Shown: in pieces, positions 1 through 9,400 of the stretch
How positions within the stretch are numbered: the stretch's first letter is position 1
Layout: each line of letters opens with the position of its first letter
Source of the DNA: Akkermansiaceae bacterium
Lineage (GTDB): Bacteria; Verrucomicrobiota; Verrucomicrobiia; Verrucomicrobiales; Akkermansiaceae
Direction: 5' to 3'
Assembly: GCA_013001695.1 (NCBI GenBank)
Contig: JABDMC010000045.1
Coordinates: 1 to 43,510, forward strand
Length of the DNA: 43,510 nucleotides
Notes under the pieces: generated by a model
Seen by the model: the letters and a program-made list of their open reading frames with translations, nothing else
Told to the model about the DNA's origin: nothing
Database searches by the model: none
Position numbers and translations under genes: made by a program

Positions 1-57
1 CCCTTCCCCCCGGCCGGAAGGGGCTTCGAGACCGGTCCGGGGGCCGGGCGGGGAATC

Positions 58-85
58 TTGACAGGGGCCGATATTCGGCCATTCT
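58..85 (+). promoter_or_regulatory. Candidate sigma-70-type promoter of rpmE
   Basis: A perfect -35 hexamer TTGACA lies at 58-63. With a 16-base spacer the -10 position is CATTCT at 80-85, which is a weak match. The predicted transcript start would be near 92, about 40 bases before the L31 start codon. The call rests mainly on the -35 match and position. Confidence 0.35.
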
Positions 86-130
86 CTCCGCCCCTCCGGA
101 CGCCCCGGGGGCCGGAAACAGGCCATCGCC

Positions 131-436
131 ATGAAGAAAGACCTCCATCCCGAATACCATCCCGTCGTCTTTGCGGACATGACGACCGGAAAGCGATACA
201 CGACCCGCTCCACGGCCACCTCGGACCGGCAGGAGACCATTGATGGCGTCGAGCACCACGTGATCTCGATGGGCGTCACCGCCGATTCCCATCCCTTCTT
301 CACCGGCCAGAAGCAGTTCGTCGATACCGAGGGACGCATCGACAAGTTCGAGAAGCGCTTCGGCGCCGTCCGCCGGGCCAAGAAGCCCGGTCGCGGCCAG
401 AAAAAAGAGGCCGAGGAGAAAAAGGCCGAAAGCTGA
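131..436 (+). CDS. rpmE: 50S ribosomal protein L31, type B
   Basis: Structural protein of the large ribosomal subunit. The N-terminus MKKDLHPEYHPVVF, followed by a block containing DGVEHHVISMGVT and the SHPFFTGQ segment, is typical of bacterial L31. There are no cysteines, so it belongs to the zinc-independent type B (YkgM/RpmE2) form rather than the CxxC form. At 101 residues it is slightly longer than usual because of a lysine- and glutamate-rich tail after about residue 78. It stands alone, with a candidate promoter upstream and an intrinsic terminator downstream. The type B form is often linked to zinc economy, but here the extended tail and solitary setting give no sign of zinc regulation. 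Confidence 0.95.
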   Translation: MKKDLHPEYHPVVFADMTTGKRYTTRSTATSDRQETIDGVEHHVISMGVTADSHPFFTGQKQFVDTEGRIDKFEKRFGAVRRAKKPGRGQKKEAEEKKAES

Positions 437-470
437 GGCCCCGCACCCGCGGCCAAGCCCATCGACTCCC

Positions 471-499
471 AGGCGGCGCACTCCACGCGCCGCTTTTTT
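471..499 (+). terminator. Intrinsic terminator after rpmE
   Basis: A GC-rich stem GCGGCGC (473-479) pairs with GCGCCGC (487-493) across a 7-base loop, and outer G-T and A-T pairs extend it. It is followed by six T residues (494-499). It lies 35 bases after the L31 stop codon and before the next gene on the same strand. Confidence 0.8.
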
Positions 500-553
500 C
501 GTGCCCTTCCCCCTCGCGGTCCCGCCATTCCGCTGCAATGGTTCCTCGGTCCC

Positions 554-1270
554 GTGCGCTTCTCCATCGTCATCCCGGCCCACAACGAGGAGGACTTCCT
601 CCCGTCCTGCCTCGATGCCATCGAGGCCGCCGCCGCGCGCTGCCAGGCCGGGGTGGAAACGATCGTCGTCCTGAACCGCTGCACCGACCGCACCGAGGAG
701 ATCGCCGGGGCGCACCGCTGCCGGATCGTCCGCGAGGACGCCCGGAACCTCGCCCGCATCCGCAATGCCGGCGCCGCGACGGCCACCGGCGAGATCCTCG
801 TCACGGTCGACGCCGACAGCCGCATGTCGCCCCGCACCCTCTTCGCCATCGAGCGCAAGCTTGCCTCCGGCCGCTTCATCGGCGGCGCCACCATCGTCCG
901 CTTCGAGCGCCTTTCACTGGGGATCTGCCTGAGCTGCCTCGCGATCCTCTTCCACCTCCTCCGCCATGGCGGCCTCACCTACGGGCTCTTCTTCTGCCGG
1001 AAGGAGGACTTCGACGCCCTCGGCGGCTTCGACGAGTCCCTCGTCACCGTGGAGGACGTCGACTTCCGGAAGCGCCTCGTCGCCCGCGGCCGCGCCCGCC
1101 GCAAACGCTTCGCCACCCTCTGGACCGCCCCGCTCACCACCTCCTGCCGCAAGTTCGATCTCTTCGGCGACTGGTTCTTCCTCAAGAACCCCGGCTTCCT
1201 CAAGCGCTCCTTCAGCGGCAGGGACCGGCAGGCCGGGGACGAGTTCTGGTACGACGTGCGCGGAAAGTAG
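554..1270 (+). CDS. Family 2 glycosyltransferase (GT-A fold)
   Basis: Transfers a sugar from a nucleotide or lipid-linked donor; substrate unknown. The protein has 238 residues and opens with RFSIVIPAHNEEDFLPSC, the classic GT2 nucleotide-binding beginning. Further in are LNRCTDRTEEIA and the acidic metal-binding motif VDADS near residue 90. The later GGFDESLVTVEDVDFRKRL block is the usual GT2 acceptor-side motif with a catalytic acidic pair. There is no obvious membrane anchor, although residues 120-140 are hydrophobic. The start is GTG; no better start and no clear ribosome binding site are visible. It is an orphan, away from the polysaccharide cluster, and converges on rpsA. Confidence 0.85.
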   Translation: MRFSIVIPAHNEEDFLPSCLDAIEAAAARCQAGVETIVVLNRCTDRTEEIAGAHRCRIVREDARNLARIRNAGAATATGEILVTVDADSRMSPRTLFAIERKLASGRFIGGATIVRFERLSLGICLSCLAILFHLLRHGGLTYGLFFCRKEDFDALGGFDESLVTVEDVDFRKRLVARGRARRKRFATLWTAPLTTSCRKFDLFGDWFFLKNPGFLKRSFSGRDRQAGDEFWYDVRGK

Positions 1271-1332
1271 CGCCCCCGCCGCCCGGACGGTCGCCGCTCC
1301 CGCTCCCCGCGCCGGGCCCGGCTCCCGCCACG

Positions 1333-1365
1333 AAAAAGCGCCCCGGGCAAAACCCCGGGGCGCTT
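1333..1365 (-). terminator. Intrinsic terminator of rpsA
   Basis: A perfect 12-bp stem, AAGCGCCCCGGG (1336-1347) with CCCGGGGCGCTT (1354-1365), has a 6-base loop. Read on the minus strand it is followed by a run of five T (A 1333-1337 on the plus strand). It sits 31 bases beyond the rpsA stop. The stem could also slow transcription from the convergent glycosyltransferase gene, but no T run follows on the plus strand. Confidence 0.85.
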
Positions 1366-1396
1366 GAAATTCGGTTCGGGAATCAGGCCCTCCCCA

Positions 1397-3154
1397 TCAA
1401 TCCTTCTTTTCCTTCTTTTCCTTCTCCTCTTCGGGCGAGGCGCTCGGGCTCCACTCCTCCTCTTCGGGAACGGTGGCCGCCGCGGCGAGGTTGAAGGCTT
1501 GCTCGAGGCCCACGAGGTCGCTCGACGGACGCAGGGTCTCGAAACTCTGCGACTCCTTCTGCAACTGCTCCTGGGTGTAGTTGACCGCCTTGATCGAGAG
1601 GCCGATCCGGCGCTCGATCTTGTCGACCTTGATGACGCGGGCTTCCACCTCGTCACCGACCTTCAGGACATCCTTCACCCGCTCGACGTGCTCCTCGCTC
1701 AGCTGCGAGATGTGAATGAGCCCGTCGATGTCGCCCTCGAGGCTGACGAAGGCGCCGAAGCTCGCGATCTTGGCCACCGTGCCCTTCACGATGTCGCCGA
1801 CCTTGAACTTCGTGTCGATGTCCGACCACGGGTCGTTGTCGAGCTGCTTGATCCCCAGCGAAACCCGCTGGTTCTCCTTGTCGATCGAGAGGACCACCGC
1901 CTCGACTTCCTCGCTCTTCTTCAGGATCTCGCTCGGGTGGTTGATCTTGCGCGTCCACGAGAGGTCCGACACGTGAATCATCCCGTCGATGCCTTCCTCC
2001 AGCCCCACGAAGGCGCCGTAGGCGGTCAGGTTGCGCACCTGGCCCTTGATCTGCGTGCCGATCGGGTACTTCGCCTCGATCTCGTCCCACGGGTTCGGCT
2101 CGAGCTGGCGGACGCCGAGGGAAATCTTCTGCTCGTCGGTGCTGATCCCGAGGACCACGGCCTCGATTTCCTGGTCGAGCTCCAGCACGTCGCTGGGGCG
2201 CGTGATGCGCTTCACCCATGACAGCTCCGAGACGTGCACGAGGCCTTCCACCCCGCGCTCCAGTTCCACGAACGCCCCGTAGGGGAGCAGCTTCGTGACC
2301 TTCCCCTTCACCTGCGAGCCCATCGGGAACTTCGTCTCGATGTCCTCCCACGGGTTGTCGGTCATCTGCTTGAGGCCGAGGGAGACCCGCTCCTTCTCGC
2401 GATCGACGTCGAGGATCTGGACCTCGACCTCCTGGCCGATGCGCAGCATCTCGCTCGGGTGGCTGATGCGGCCCCAGCTCATGTCGGTGATGTGCAGCAG
2501 GCCGTCCATCCCCTCGAGGTCCACGAAGGCCCCGAAGTCGGTGAGGTTCTTCACCTGCCCGGTGACCTTGTCGTTCACCTTCACGGTCTGCAGGAACTTC
2601 TGGCGGCGCTCGGCGCGCTCCGCCTCGATCACCTCGCGACGGCTGAGAACGACGTTCTTCCGCTCGTCGTTCACCTTGACGATCTTGAACTCGTAGACGT
2701 TGCCGACGTACTCGGCGAGATCCTTCGGCGGGATGATGTCGACCTGGGAACCGGGGAGGAAGGCCTCCACGCCGACGTTCACCATGAGGCCGCCCTTCAC
2801 GACGCCTTTCACCTTCCCCTTCACGAGGCCGCCCGCTTCGTAGACCTTGACGATCTTCTCCCAGTTCTGCTTGTGGGCCGCCTTCTCCTTCGAGAGGACC
2901 ACCATGCCCTCGTCGTTTTCGAGGCGCTCCAGCAGGACTTCCACCTGGTCGCCGACCTCGATGTCCTCGTCTTCGAATTCGGAGCTCGGGATGACTCCCT
3001 CCGACTTGTATCCAATATCAACGATCACCACCTGGGGGCGGATCTCGATGATGGTTCCGGTCACGATGGACCCCTCGCGAAACTCGCGGAACTTCGAATC
3101 AATCAAGGAATTCAATTCCTCGTTGGCAGGCTCCGCCACTGCTGCTGTCGTCAT
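1397..3154 (-). CDS. rpsA: 30S ribosomal protein S1
   Basis: RNA-binding protein of the small subunit that helps load mRNAs. The 585 residues contain six S1 (OB-fold) domains at roughly 27-92, 110-175, 195-265, 282-352, 370-440 and 456-525. The last four carry the repeated signature [Y/D]GAFV-x-LE...GL/MxHxSxLSW. Six domains match the E. coli-type S1. The C-terminus is a low-complexity acidic-lysine tail (EEEEW...EKKEKKD). The start at 3154 has an A/C-rich leader with no Shine-Dalgarno match, which is common for S1 mRNAs in low-SD phyla. A strong terminator follows. Confidence 0.97.
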   Translation of the reverse strand: MTTAAVAEPANEELNSLIDSKFREFREGSIVTGTIIEIRPQVVIVDIGYKSEGVIPSSEFEDEDIEVGDQVEVLLERLENDEGMVVLSKEKAAHKQNWEKIVKVYEAGGLVKGKVKGVVKGGLMVNVGVEAFLPGSQVDIIPPKDLAEYVGNVYEFKIVKVNDERKNVVLSRREVIEAERAERRQKFLQTVKVNDKVTGQVKNLTDFGAFVDLEGMDGLLHITDMSWGRISHPSEMLRIGQEVEVQILDVDREKERVSLGLKQMTDNPWEDIETKFPMGSQVKGKVTKLLPYGAFVELERGVEGLVHVSELSWVKRITRPSDVLELDQEIEAVVLGISTDEQKISLGVRQLEPNPWDEIEAKYPIGTQIKGQVRNLTAYGAFVGLEEGIDGMIHVSDLSWTRKINHPSEILKKSEEVEAVVLSIDKENQRVSLGIKQLDNDPWSDIDTKFKVGDIVKGTVAKIASFGAFVSLEGDIDGLIHISQLSEEHVERVKDVLKVGDEVEARVIKVDKIERRIGLSIKAVNYTQEQLQKESQSFETLRPSSDLVGLEQAFNLAAAATVPEEEEWSPSASPEEEKEKKEKKD

Positions 3155-3273
3155 AGTCTGTGGTTAGGGTTGGTTATTGGTTAAACTTCCGTCCGGTAGT
3201 CGCCCCGATTCCGCCGCGGACATCGGGGCACCAACCGACCGCTGCAGGCTCCCGCTCCGGCGGAAGCGCGGCG

Positions 3274-3301
3274 AAGGTAGGAATCGGGCCCCGGAATGCA
3301 A
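3274..3301 (-). promoter_or_regulatory. Possible rpsA promoter
   Basis: On the minus strand TTGCAT (plus 3296-3301) is separated by 16 bases from TACCTT (plus 3274-3279), preceded by a T-rich stretch. This would give a leader of about 110 bases before rpsA. Both hexamers are only partial matches to consensus, so this is a guess from position and composition. Confidence 0.3.
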
Positions 3302-3424
3302 GGAAAATAGCCTCATTCGTCCCCCGCACGGGCGAAATCCGGGGATCCGGGACCGCGGCAGACTCCCCCCCGCCCTGCCGGATTGACCTCCCGGCAAGCC
3401 GGCCCCGGGGCCCCCTCCGACCGC

Positions 3425-3452
3425 TTGACACTGGCACCGCTTTCGCTACGGT
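3425..3452 (+). promoter_or_regulatory. Promoter of tRNA-Arg
   Basis: A perfect TTGACA (3425-3430) is followed after 16 bases by TACGGT (3447-3452), a partial -10 match. It lies 23 bases before the mature tRNA start, the usual distance for a tRNA promoter. The same stretch also contains a GG-N10-GC pair resembling a sigma-54 site, which I consider coincidental. Confidence 0.5.
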
Positions 3453-3475
3453 CCCCCTCCGTCGCTCGCGGCAAC

Positions 3476-3552
<77 letters not shown>

Positions 3553-4302
3553 CCTTTCCCGTCCCGGATCCGGGGCGACCGGATTTTGGCGCGGTCCTGC
3601 CCGATAGCCGCACCATGGGGAACCAGCATCGCGGCGTCCTCCCGTCCGATCGCCCCATCCCGAAGCCGGGCGGCACCCAGATCGATGCCAGCGGGATGAT
3701 ATCCGCCCCCCTGGGAAGATGGTCGGGCTCGAGGTCTTTGCGGAGGAGACCCTTGGCGCGCCTGCTGTCGGGCGCGTTCCGGGGGGGCACAAGGAATTCG
3801 AAGCCCGGAGACCGCCTCACCCGAATGCCTCCGGACCCACATCGATGCGAATGGCGACGGCGACCCCAAGTTCCTCGGCGCCGACGATGCCGCCGGCCGC
3901 GGCCCGTGGCGCAATCTTCACTCCGCCGGCCGGGGGCGAGGCGCGAAGACAAGCCCGCCCTCGGCATCACGGGTGAGGTCTCCCCATCCAGCTGGTGGCG
4001 CCCCCTCGCGACAACCTCGACCTCATCTCCCCCCCCGAAGCCGCGCCCGGTGAGGAGGACCAGCCGGCCCGCGAAGCGAGCCCACGCCGCTGGCCTGTTC
4101 CGGCCCCGGCCAGGAAGGAACACAGGGAGCGGCGCAGGACCGCTCTGCGGGAGCCCCACGAGGCGAGCCCTGCTCGTCCGGCACAGTGTGGATTTTTATA
4201 ATTAAAGAACCGGGGCCGGGGCCCATTTTACACATTTTATTGAAAAATATTGTCTTTAAACCTTATTTAGCTATATTGCGCCCTCAAATTTACGAATTTC
4301 CT
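3553..4302 (+). other. 750-bp stretch without a supported gene
   Basis: Several open frames cross this stretch on both strands, but none shows a recognisable family, a good start or consistent codon use. One plus-strand frame at 3841-3906 reads IDANGDGDPKFLGADDAAG, which looks like a fragment of a secreted calcium-type repeat protein. Neighbouring coding-like fragments lie in other frames, so this may be a decayed gene. The last 110 bases (about 4190-4300) turn sharply AT-rich and hold the candidate promoter of the next gene. Confidence 0.4.
4250..4277 (+). promoter_or_regulatory. Candidate promoter in the AT-rich tract before the TIGR02597-like gene
   Basis: TTGTCT (4250-4255) and TATATT (4272-4277, five of six consensus bases) are separated by 16 bases, within a tract far richer in A and T than its surroundings. 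The -10 ends 25 bases before the ATG at 4303. An alternative -35, TTGAAA at 4240, is also present. Confidence 0.4.
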
Positions 4303-6219
4303 ATGTTTCTCCAACTCAGATCTCCGTACGAGTTGAGACGATTCGCCTCCGCACTGACTGTTTTCGTCCTGCTGCTCGGCATTTCGCGCAGCACCGCGTC
4401 TCGGCCGGTCGACATCTCCTGGAATCCGAGCGATCCCGCTGAGAATGTGACGTCGTATCGCATCTTCCTCGAGACCTCGCCCCAGGTCTGGTCCATGATC
4501 GAAGAAGTTCCGGCTTCGGGGACGACCGAGGCAACCGTCGATCTTCCGGATGGATCGCAAACCATCGCGATGACCGCCCTCAATCCCTACCTCGAGTCGG
4601 AATTGTCGGCCTCGCTCGTGGTCCCGGCGAATGTCTCCGCGATTACCTTTGCCAACCTCGCTTCGGCCCAAAGCCTCAGTGGAGCCGAGGCGCAACCGGT
4701 TCCCGACGGGAACGGCAGCGGAGGCAACCCCGATGGCGATGCCCGCGCCAATCTACTCGAGCATGCCTTTGCAGATGACCTCCTGAGCGGGGCCCGTGCT
4801 TCCGCCGGATTTCAGGTCCGTGAATTCGATCCCGCCCAGGGGATCATCGAAGTGGCATTCGTCCGTCCGGAGGCGATCTCCGACGTGATTTATGTCCTCG
4901 AGGCCCGTGATACCCTTGTCGGGGACGGACCCGATGGATTGGGATGGTTTCCCGTTGCCACCATCCCGGCAGGCGGAGCGCTTCCCTCGCCGATGACTTC
5001 GTCGAGCAACGGCGACGGAACGGAAACAGTTGTCTTTCCCGATCTCACCTCCAATGTCGCCGCGCTCGCGGCCGGCTTCGGGCTGGTCAGGATCAGCGTT
5101 TCTCTCGACGCCGACCGGGACGGCATCGCCGACGCCCTTCCCTCCGACGGGACCGTTGTCACGGGACACACCAAAACCCTGGGTTGGCAGGAAAGCTCCC
5201 TCAATTCCCAGCAATCCGTCTCCCTCAACAGCCCGTTCGTGAACCAGTCGGTCTTTTCCGGGGTCGTCGACTCCGTTTCGGGAGACACGTTGGACGTTTC
5301 CGGTTCGGCGGGTGCGGTTGATCTGCGGACTGTCATCCCCGCCGACGGCTCGCATTATCTTCAAATCACGGACGGCGTTCTCGAGGGAGAACGCTTCGAC
5401 ATCGGCGGCGTCGGCGTGTCGAATCTCGTGCTGCTGAATGATCCCGATATCTTTTCCGGCAGTGACGGCGTGACGACGCTCAATACCAGCGATGGTCTGC
5501 CCACCAATGCCGAGCTCGCCGGATCATCATTTCTCGTCATTCCCCATCGCACCCTCGATCAGTTGTTCGACAAGAACACCGCTTTCGCGGGAGAAGCCCA
5601 CTCCGATCCAAACCTCGCATCGGGCATTCTCCTGTTCGACAATCGGCAAGATCTCCCCCGTTTTGAATTCCTGGTTTTGCTCGACTACACCACCGAGGTG
5701 AAGTGGGTTTCATCGAGCGATATCGGCTCGAGGCTGGACCAGGGAAGCCGGGCCCTGACGATCGGATCCGGGGTCTTTCTCAATCCCCGCCAGGGATCGG
5801 TCGACGTCATCGATATCGGGGTGATCGCGGACTATGACGTGGCGGTGGCCCTCAATGAAGGATACAACTCAGTGGCCGCTCCCTATCCCATGGACCAGAC
5901 TCCGGCCGGCCCGAACGGTCGCGGATACACGGTCGCGAACGGATTCCCGGGCGGAATCGATCCTCAACAGGCCACCGGCCTTCTTTTGTGGGCGGGGGAC
6001 ACCGCCGCCGACGCGGGAGCGGCTTATGCTCCCGCCTACAAAAGCTACATGCTCCTGGACGCGAGCGGGTTGAGGTTCTGGAGTGACTTGAACCAGGCGA
6101 CCTTGCCCAATCTTGATGACGGCCTCGTGCTCGAGAGTCATCGCAGCTCGATGCTGGTCCTTCCCGCGGGCACCTCCCTCCGGCCGCACATCTACCAGAA
6201 GCCGGCGACCCAGGAGTAG
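4303..6219 (+). CDS. Secreted FN3-domain protein with TIGR02597-like C-terminal region
   Basis: Function unknown; predicted to be exported. I chose the ATG at 4303 because it gives a proper signal peptide (basic start, hydrophobic FASALTVFVLLLGI, then ASR). Residues 36-108 form an FN3-like domain (DISWNPSDPAENVTSYRIF). Residues 140-270 hold a verrucomicrobial-style unit with NPDGDARANLLEHAF. From about 285 to the end (638) the pattern of GFxxS...LNSPF, SGVVDSVSGDTLDVSG, YLQITDGVLEGERFDI and a late hydroxyl-rich strand region resembles the TIGR02597 family of Verrucomicrobia. There is no PEP-CTERM-like tail or membrane anchor. It precedes a PrsT-like lipoprotein gene and shares its domain style with the protein after prsT, which suggests a joint surface role. 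Confidence 0.7.
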   Translation: MFLQLRSPYELRRFASALTVFVLLLGISRSTASRPVDISWNPSDPAENVTSYRIFLETSPQVWSMIEEVPASGTTEATVDLPDGSQTIAMTALNPYLESELSASLVVPANVSAITFANLASAQSLSGAEAQPVPDGNGSGGNPDGDARANLLEHAFADDLLSGARASAGFQVREFDPAQGIIEVAFVRPEAISDVIYVLEARDTLVGDGPDGLGWFPVATIPAGGALPSPMTSSSNGDGTETVVFPDLTSNVAALAAGFGLVRISVSLDADRDGIADALPSDGTVVTGHTKTLGWQESSLNSQQSVSLNSPFVNQSVFSGVVDSVSGDTLDVSGSAGAVDLRTVIPADGSHYLQITDGVLEGERFDIGGVGVSNLVLLNDPDIFSGSDGVTTLNTSDGLPTNAELAGSSFLVIPHRTLDQLFDKNTAFAGEAHSDPNLASGILLFDNRQDLPRFEFLVLLDYTTEVKWVSSSDIGSRLDQGSRALTIGSGVFLNPRQGSVDVIDIGVIADYDVAVALNEGYNSVAAPYPMDQTPAGPNGRGYTVANGFPGGIDPQQATGLLLWAGDTAADAGAAYAPAYKSYMLLDASGLRFWSDLNQATLPNLDDGLVLESHRSSMLVLPAGTSLRPHIYQKPATQE

Positions 6220-6430
6220 GACGGGCGGCGGAACCGGCACCCGCGAATCACCGTTGCCGGGACGGGCGGGAGAAGCCGGACGAGCGTGCCGCCACCGGCC
6301 GAAACCGCCCCCGGAAAAGCGCCTTCCCCCCGGCCGGTCCCCGTGGCGCGCGAGCAGCAAAAACTGCTTTATATCCACCAACCGGCGGATCTAGAATTCG
6401 GGACCGGCACACTCCTGCAGGCCCTCCCCA

Positions 6431-9400
6431 ATGCGTTCAACCACGAGATCCCTTCATCCAGCTTCGTGGGGCCCGCGTCTTACCCTCGTGCTGCTGGCCG
6501 CCTTCCTGGGCGCTTGTTCCGAGAAGGACGAGTCGTCCCGGCACCTCGAGCGGGCCGACAAGTTGGCCGCCAAGGGGGACTTCAGCGCGGCGCGCATCGA
6601 GTACCGCAACGTCCTGAAGCATGCCCCCCAAAACGGGCGAGCTCTCCGTCAACTGGGGAGCATCTGGACGGCTGATGGCGCGCCCCTCCGGGCCCTGCCC
6701 TACCTGCTGCGCGCTCGCGACCAGTCGCCCTCGGACGCCGCCGTGCGGATGGATCTTGCGCGGACGCTCCGCGCGTTGGGAAAGGGCGCCGAGGCCCGCG
6801 AAGAGGCCAAGGCCGTCCTCGAGCAGCACCCGGCGCACGAAGAAGCCGTCCTTTTGCTGGCAGAAACCGCCCGGACCGAGGAGGAGATCCGGGAATGCCG
6901 CGCTCACCTCGAGCAGGCCGGCATCGAACCGAAATCGGGGCCGGCCTACCACCTGGCACTGGCGCTTCTGGCGATGAAGGAATCAAACCTCACCGCGGCG
7001 GAAAGCGAAGCCCAAAAGGCCCTCGCCCTCGGGCCCGATTCATACCACGCCCATCTTGCCATCGCGAGGATCCGGGAAGCTCAGGGAAGCATGAAAGCGG
7101 CCGAGACGGCTCTCGAGGATGCCGTGGAATTCGCGCCAACCCGGTCTCACGCGCGAATTGAAATCGCCAACTTTCACCTTCGGCGCGGTGATCGCGCGAA
7201 AGCGCGAGAGGTGCTCGAGGCGATCAAAGCAGCCACTCCCGGGTATCTCCCCGCTGCGAATTCCCTCGCCATGATCGCGCTTCGGGAACGGGACCTCGAG
7301 CGTGCCCTCAAGGAAACCAGCCACGTCCTCGCGCGCGATCGCTCCAACTATGACGCCCGCATGTTGAAAGCCCAGGCGCAACTCGCGATGGGAAACCCAA
7401 CCGAGGCAGTCGCCACGCTCGAAGAGCTGGATGCGCAATTTCCCGGCCTCCCGCCGACGAAGATCCAGCTGGCGCGGACCTACGCCCGGGAGGGCCGCAC
7501 CGGCAAGGCGCTGGCCACCCTTGGACACGTGCTGGAGCGCTACCCCATGCACCAGGAGGCGCGCTTGCTCGAGGCGCAGCTCCGCCTGCAGAACGGCGAA
7601 CCCGCCGCGGCCATCGAGTCGATGTCCTCCCTCTTGCGGAGCGAGCCGAACCTGCCGATGGCCAGGACGCTCCTGGCCCATGCCTACAGCGCGGCCGGCC
7701 GGTTCGACGAGGCTCTCGAGATTCACCGGGCCCGGACGCAGGAGTTCCCGGAAAATCCCGAGTCCCACATCATGGTGGGCCTGATCGAGCGAATGCGCGG
7801 CCATGCGGATGCGGCGAGGACGGCTTTGCTGCGCGCCGAGGAGCTGGCGCCGGGATTGCCCCTCGTTGCCGCGCAGCTGATCGGGCTCGACCTCGAGGCG
7901 GAAAAGCCGGACGCCGCCAGGGCGCGCAGCGAGCGCCTCCTGGAGGCCCACCCCGACTCCGCGGCGGCCCATTTTCTCAAGGCCAGCATCGAGGCGCACG
8001 TCCGCAACTGGGACGTGGCGGAGGACACCCTCAAGAAGTGCCTCCAGCTGGATCCGGACTACGGGCGGGCCTATGCCATGCTGATCTCCATCTATCTCGA
8101 GACGGAGCGGCTTGAGGAAGCCCGGCGGGAATTGGGCGACTTCCTGGCGAAGGACCCTGACAACCCGGCGGCCCTGCAAAGACTCGCCTCAATCGAGCAG
8201 CAGCTTGGTGATATCCCGGCGGCCACGAAGAACTACGAGGCCGTGCTGGCCGTCGCTCCCGATTCATCGGTGGCGCAGAATAATCTCGCCGTGCTCTACC
8301 TCGCACACGGCGGCCGGACCGAGGAGGCGTATCAGCTTGCGATGAAAGCCCGCGTTGCCAATCCGGACGATGCCGCCATCGCGGACACCCTCGGCTGGAT
8401 CGTGTTTCACCGCGGGGAGTATCGCCGTGCGCTCGCCCTCCTGGAAGAGAGCAGTTCCCGGCTCGGCGACAACCCCGAGGTCCTGTATCACCTCGGACGC
8501 GCCCGCCAAGCCATGGGCGACGTCGACGGGGCCCGATCGGCATATACCGCCGCCCTCGCTGCCGCCCCGCAATTCGGCGGCCGCACCGAGGCGGCGCTTC
8601 AACTCGAATTGCTCGACGCGCTCGAGACCCGGCCGCCGCCATCCACGAAGGCCTTGGAAGATCTCATGGCACGGCACCCCAAGGACCCGGTGCCGCGGCT
8701 CGCCCTGGCGGCCAGCCTTGAACGAGCGGGGAAGTCAGCGGAGGCCGCAGCGCTCTATCATGGCGCGCTGGAGCTCAACCCCGACCTCCTCCCCGCCCAC
8801 ACGGCCCTGGCGCGGCTCTACTCGGGCTCGCTGGCGCGGCCGGAACAGGCTCTCGCCCACGCCAAGGACGCCCGCGCCCTCGCGCCGGAGGACGTCGCCG
8901 TTCTCGCCACCCTGGGCGCCTCGGCGCTCGAGGCCGGAAAGGCGGACTGGGCCTACAACCTTCTCAAGGAGAGCACCCGGGTCGATTCGGACGACAGCGG
9001 TATTCTGGTCACGCTGGCCCGGTCCGCCTACCGGACCGGTCGGGCCGCGGAGGCGGAGGCGGTGATGAATCGGGCGCAGGAATTGTCGAAGGGCGGACCG
9101 GAAGCGGAGAACATCGACACCTTTTTGCGCATGCTCCGTCTCGTGCGGGATCCTGACCGGCTGGTTGCAGCCGACGCGGAAATCGAAGAGGCCCTGCAGC
9201 GTGATCCGGCCCGCCTCCCCGCCCTCATGGCCGGGGCGAAGGCCAGCGTCTTGAAGGGCCGTCAAGACGCGGCGAAGACGGCCTACCGGGAAATCCTGGA
9301 ATCGGCGCCCGGGTTCTCTCTCGCGCAGATTGAGTTGGCATTTCTTCTCTCCCGCAGCGGGGACTCGACCGACCTCGAGGCTGCGGCCGAAATGGCGAGA

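Noticed and set aside
1-23. CCCTTCC/GGAAGGG hairpin at the window start
   Set aside because: No T run follows on the plus strand and the other flank is outside the window, so it cannot be judged.
538-1494. 318-codon frame overlapping the GT2 gene
   Set aside because: It is arginine- and proline-rich, lacks any motif and overlaps a clear GT2 frame.
3431-3446. GG-N10-GC (TGGCAC...CGCT) resembling a sigma-54 site before tRNA-Arg
   Set aside because: The -12 half lacks TTGC, and it sits inside a good TTGACA promoter for the tRNA.
6405-6419. CGGCAC...TGCA resembling a sigma-54 promoter before prsT
   Set aside because: GG and GC are nine bases apart instead of ten, so it should not bind sigma-54.
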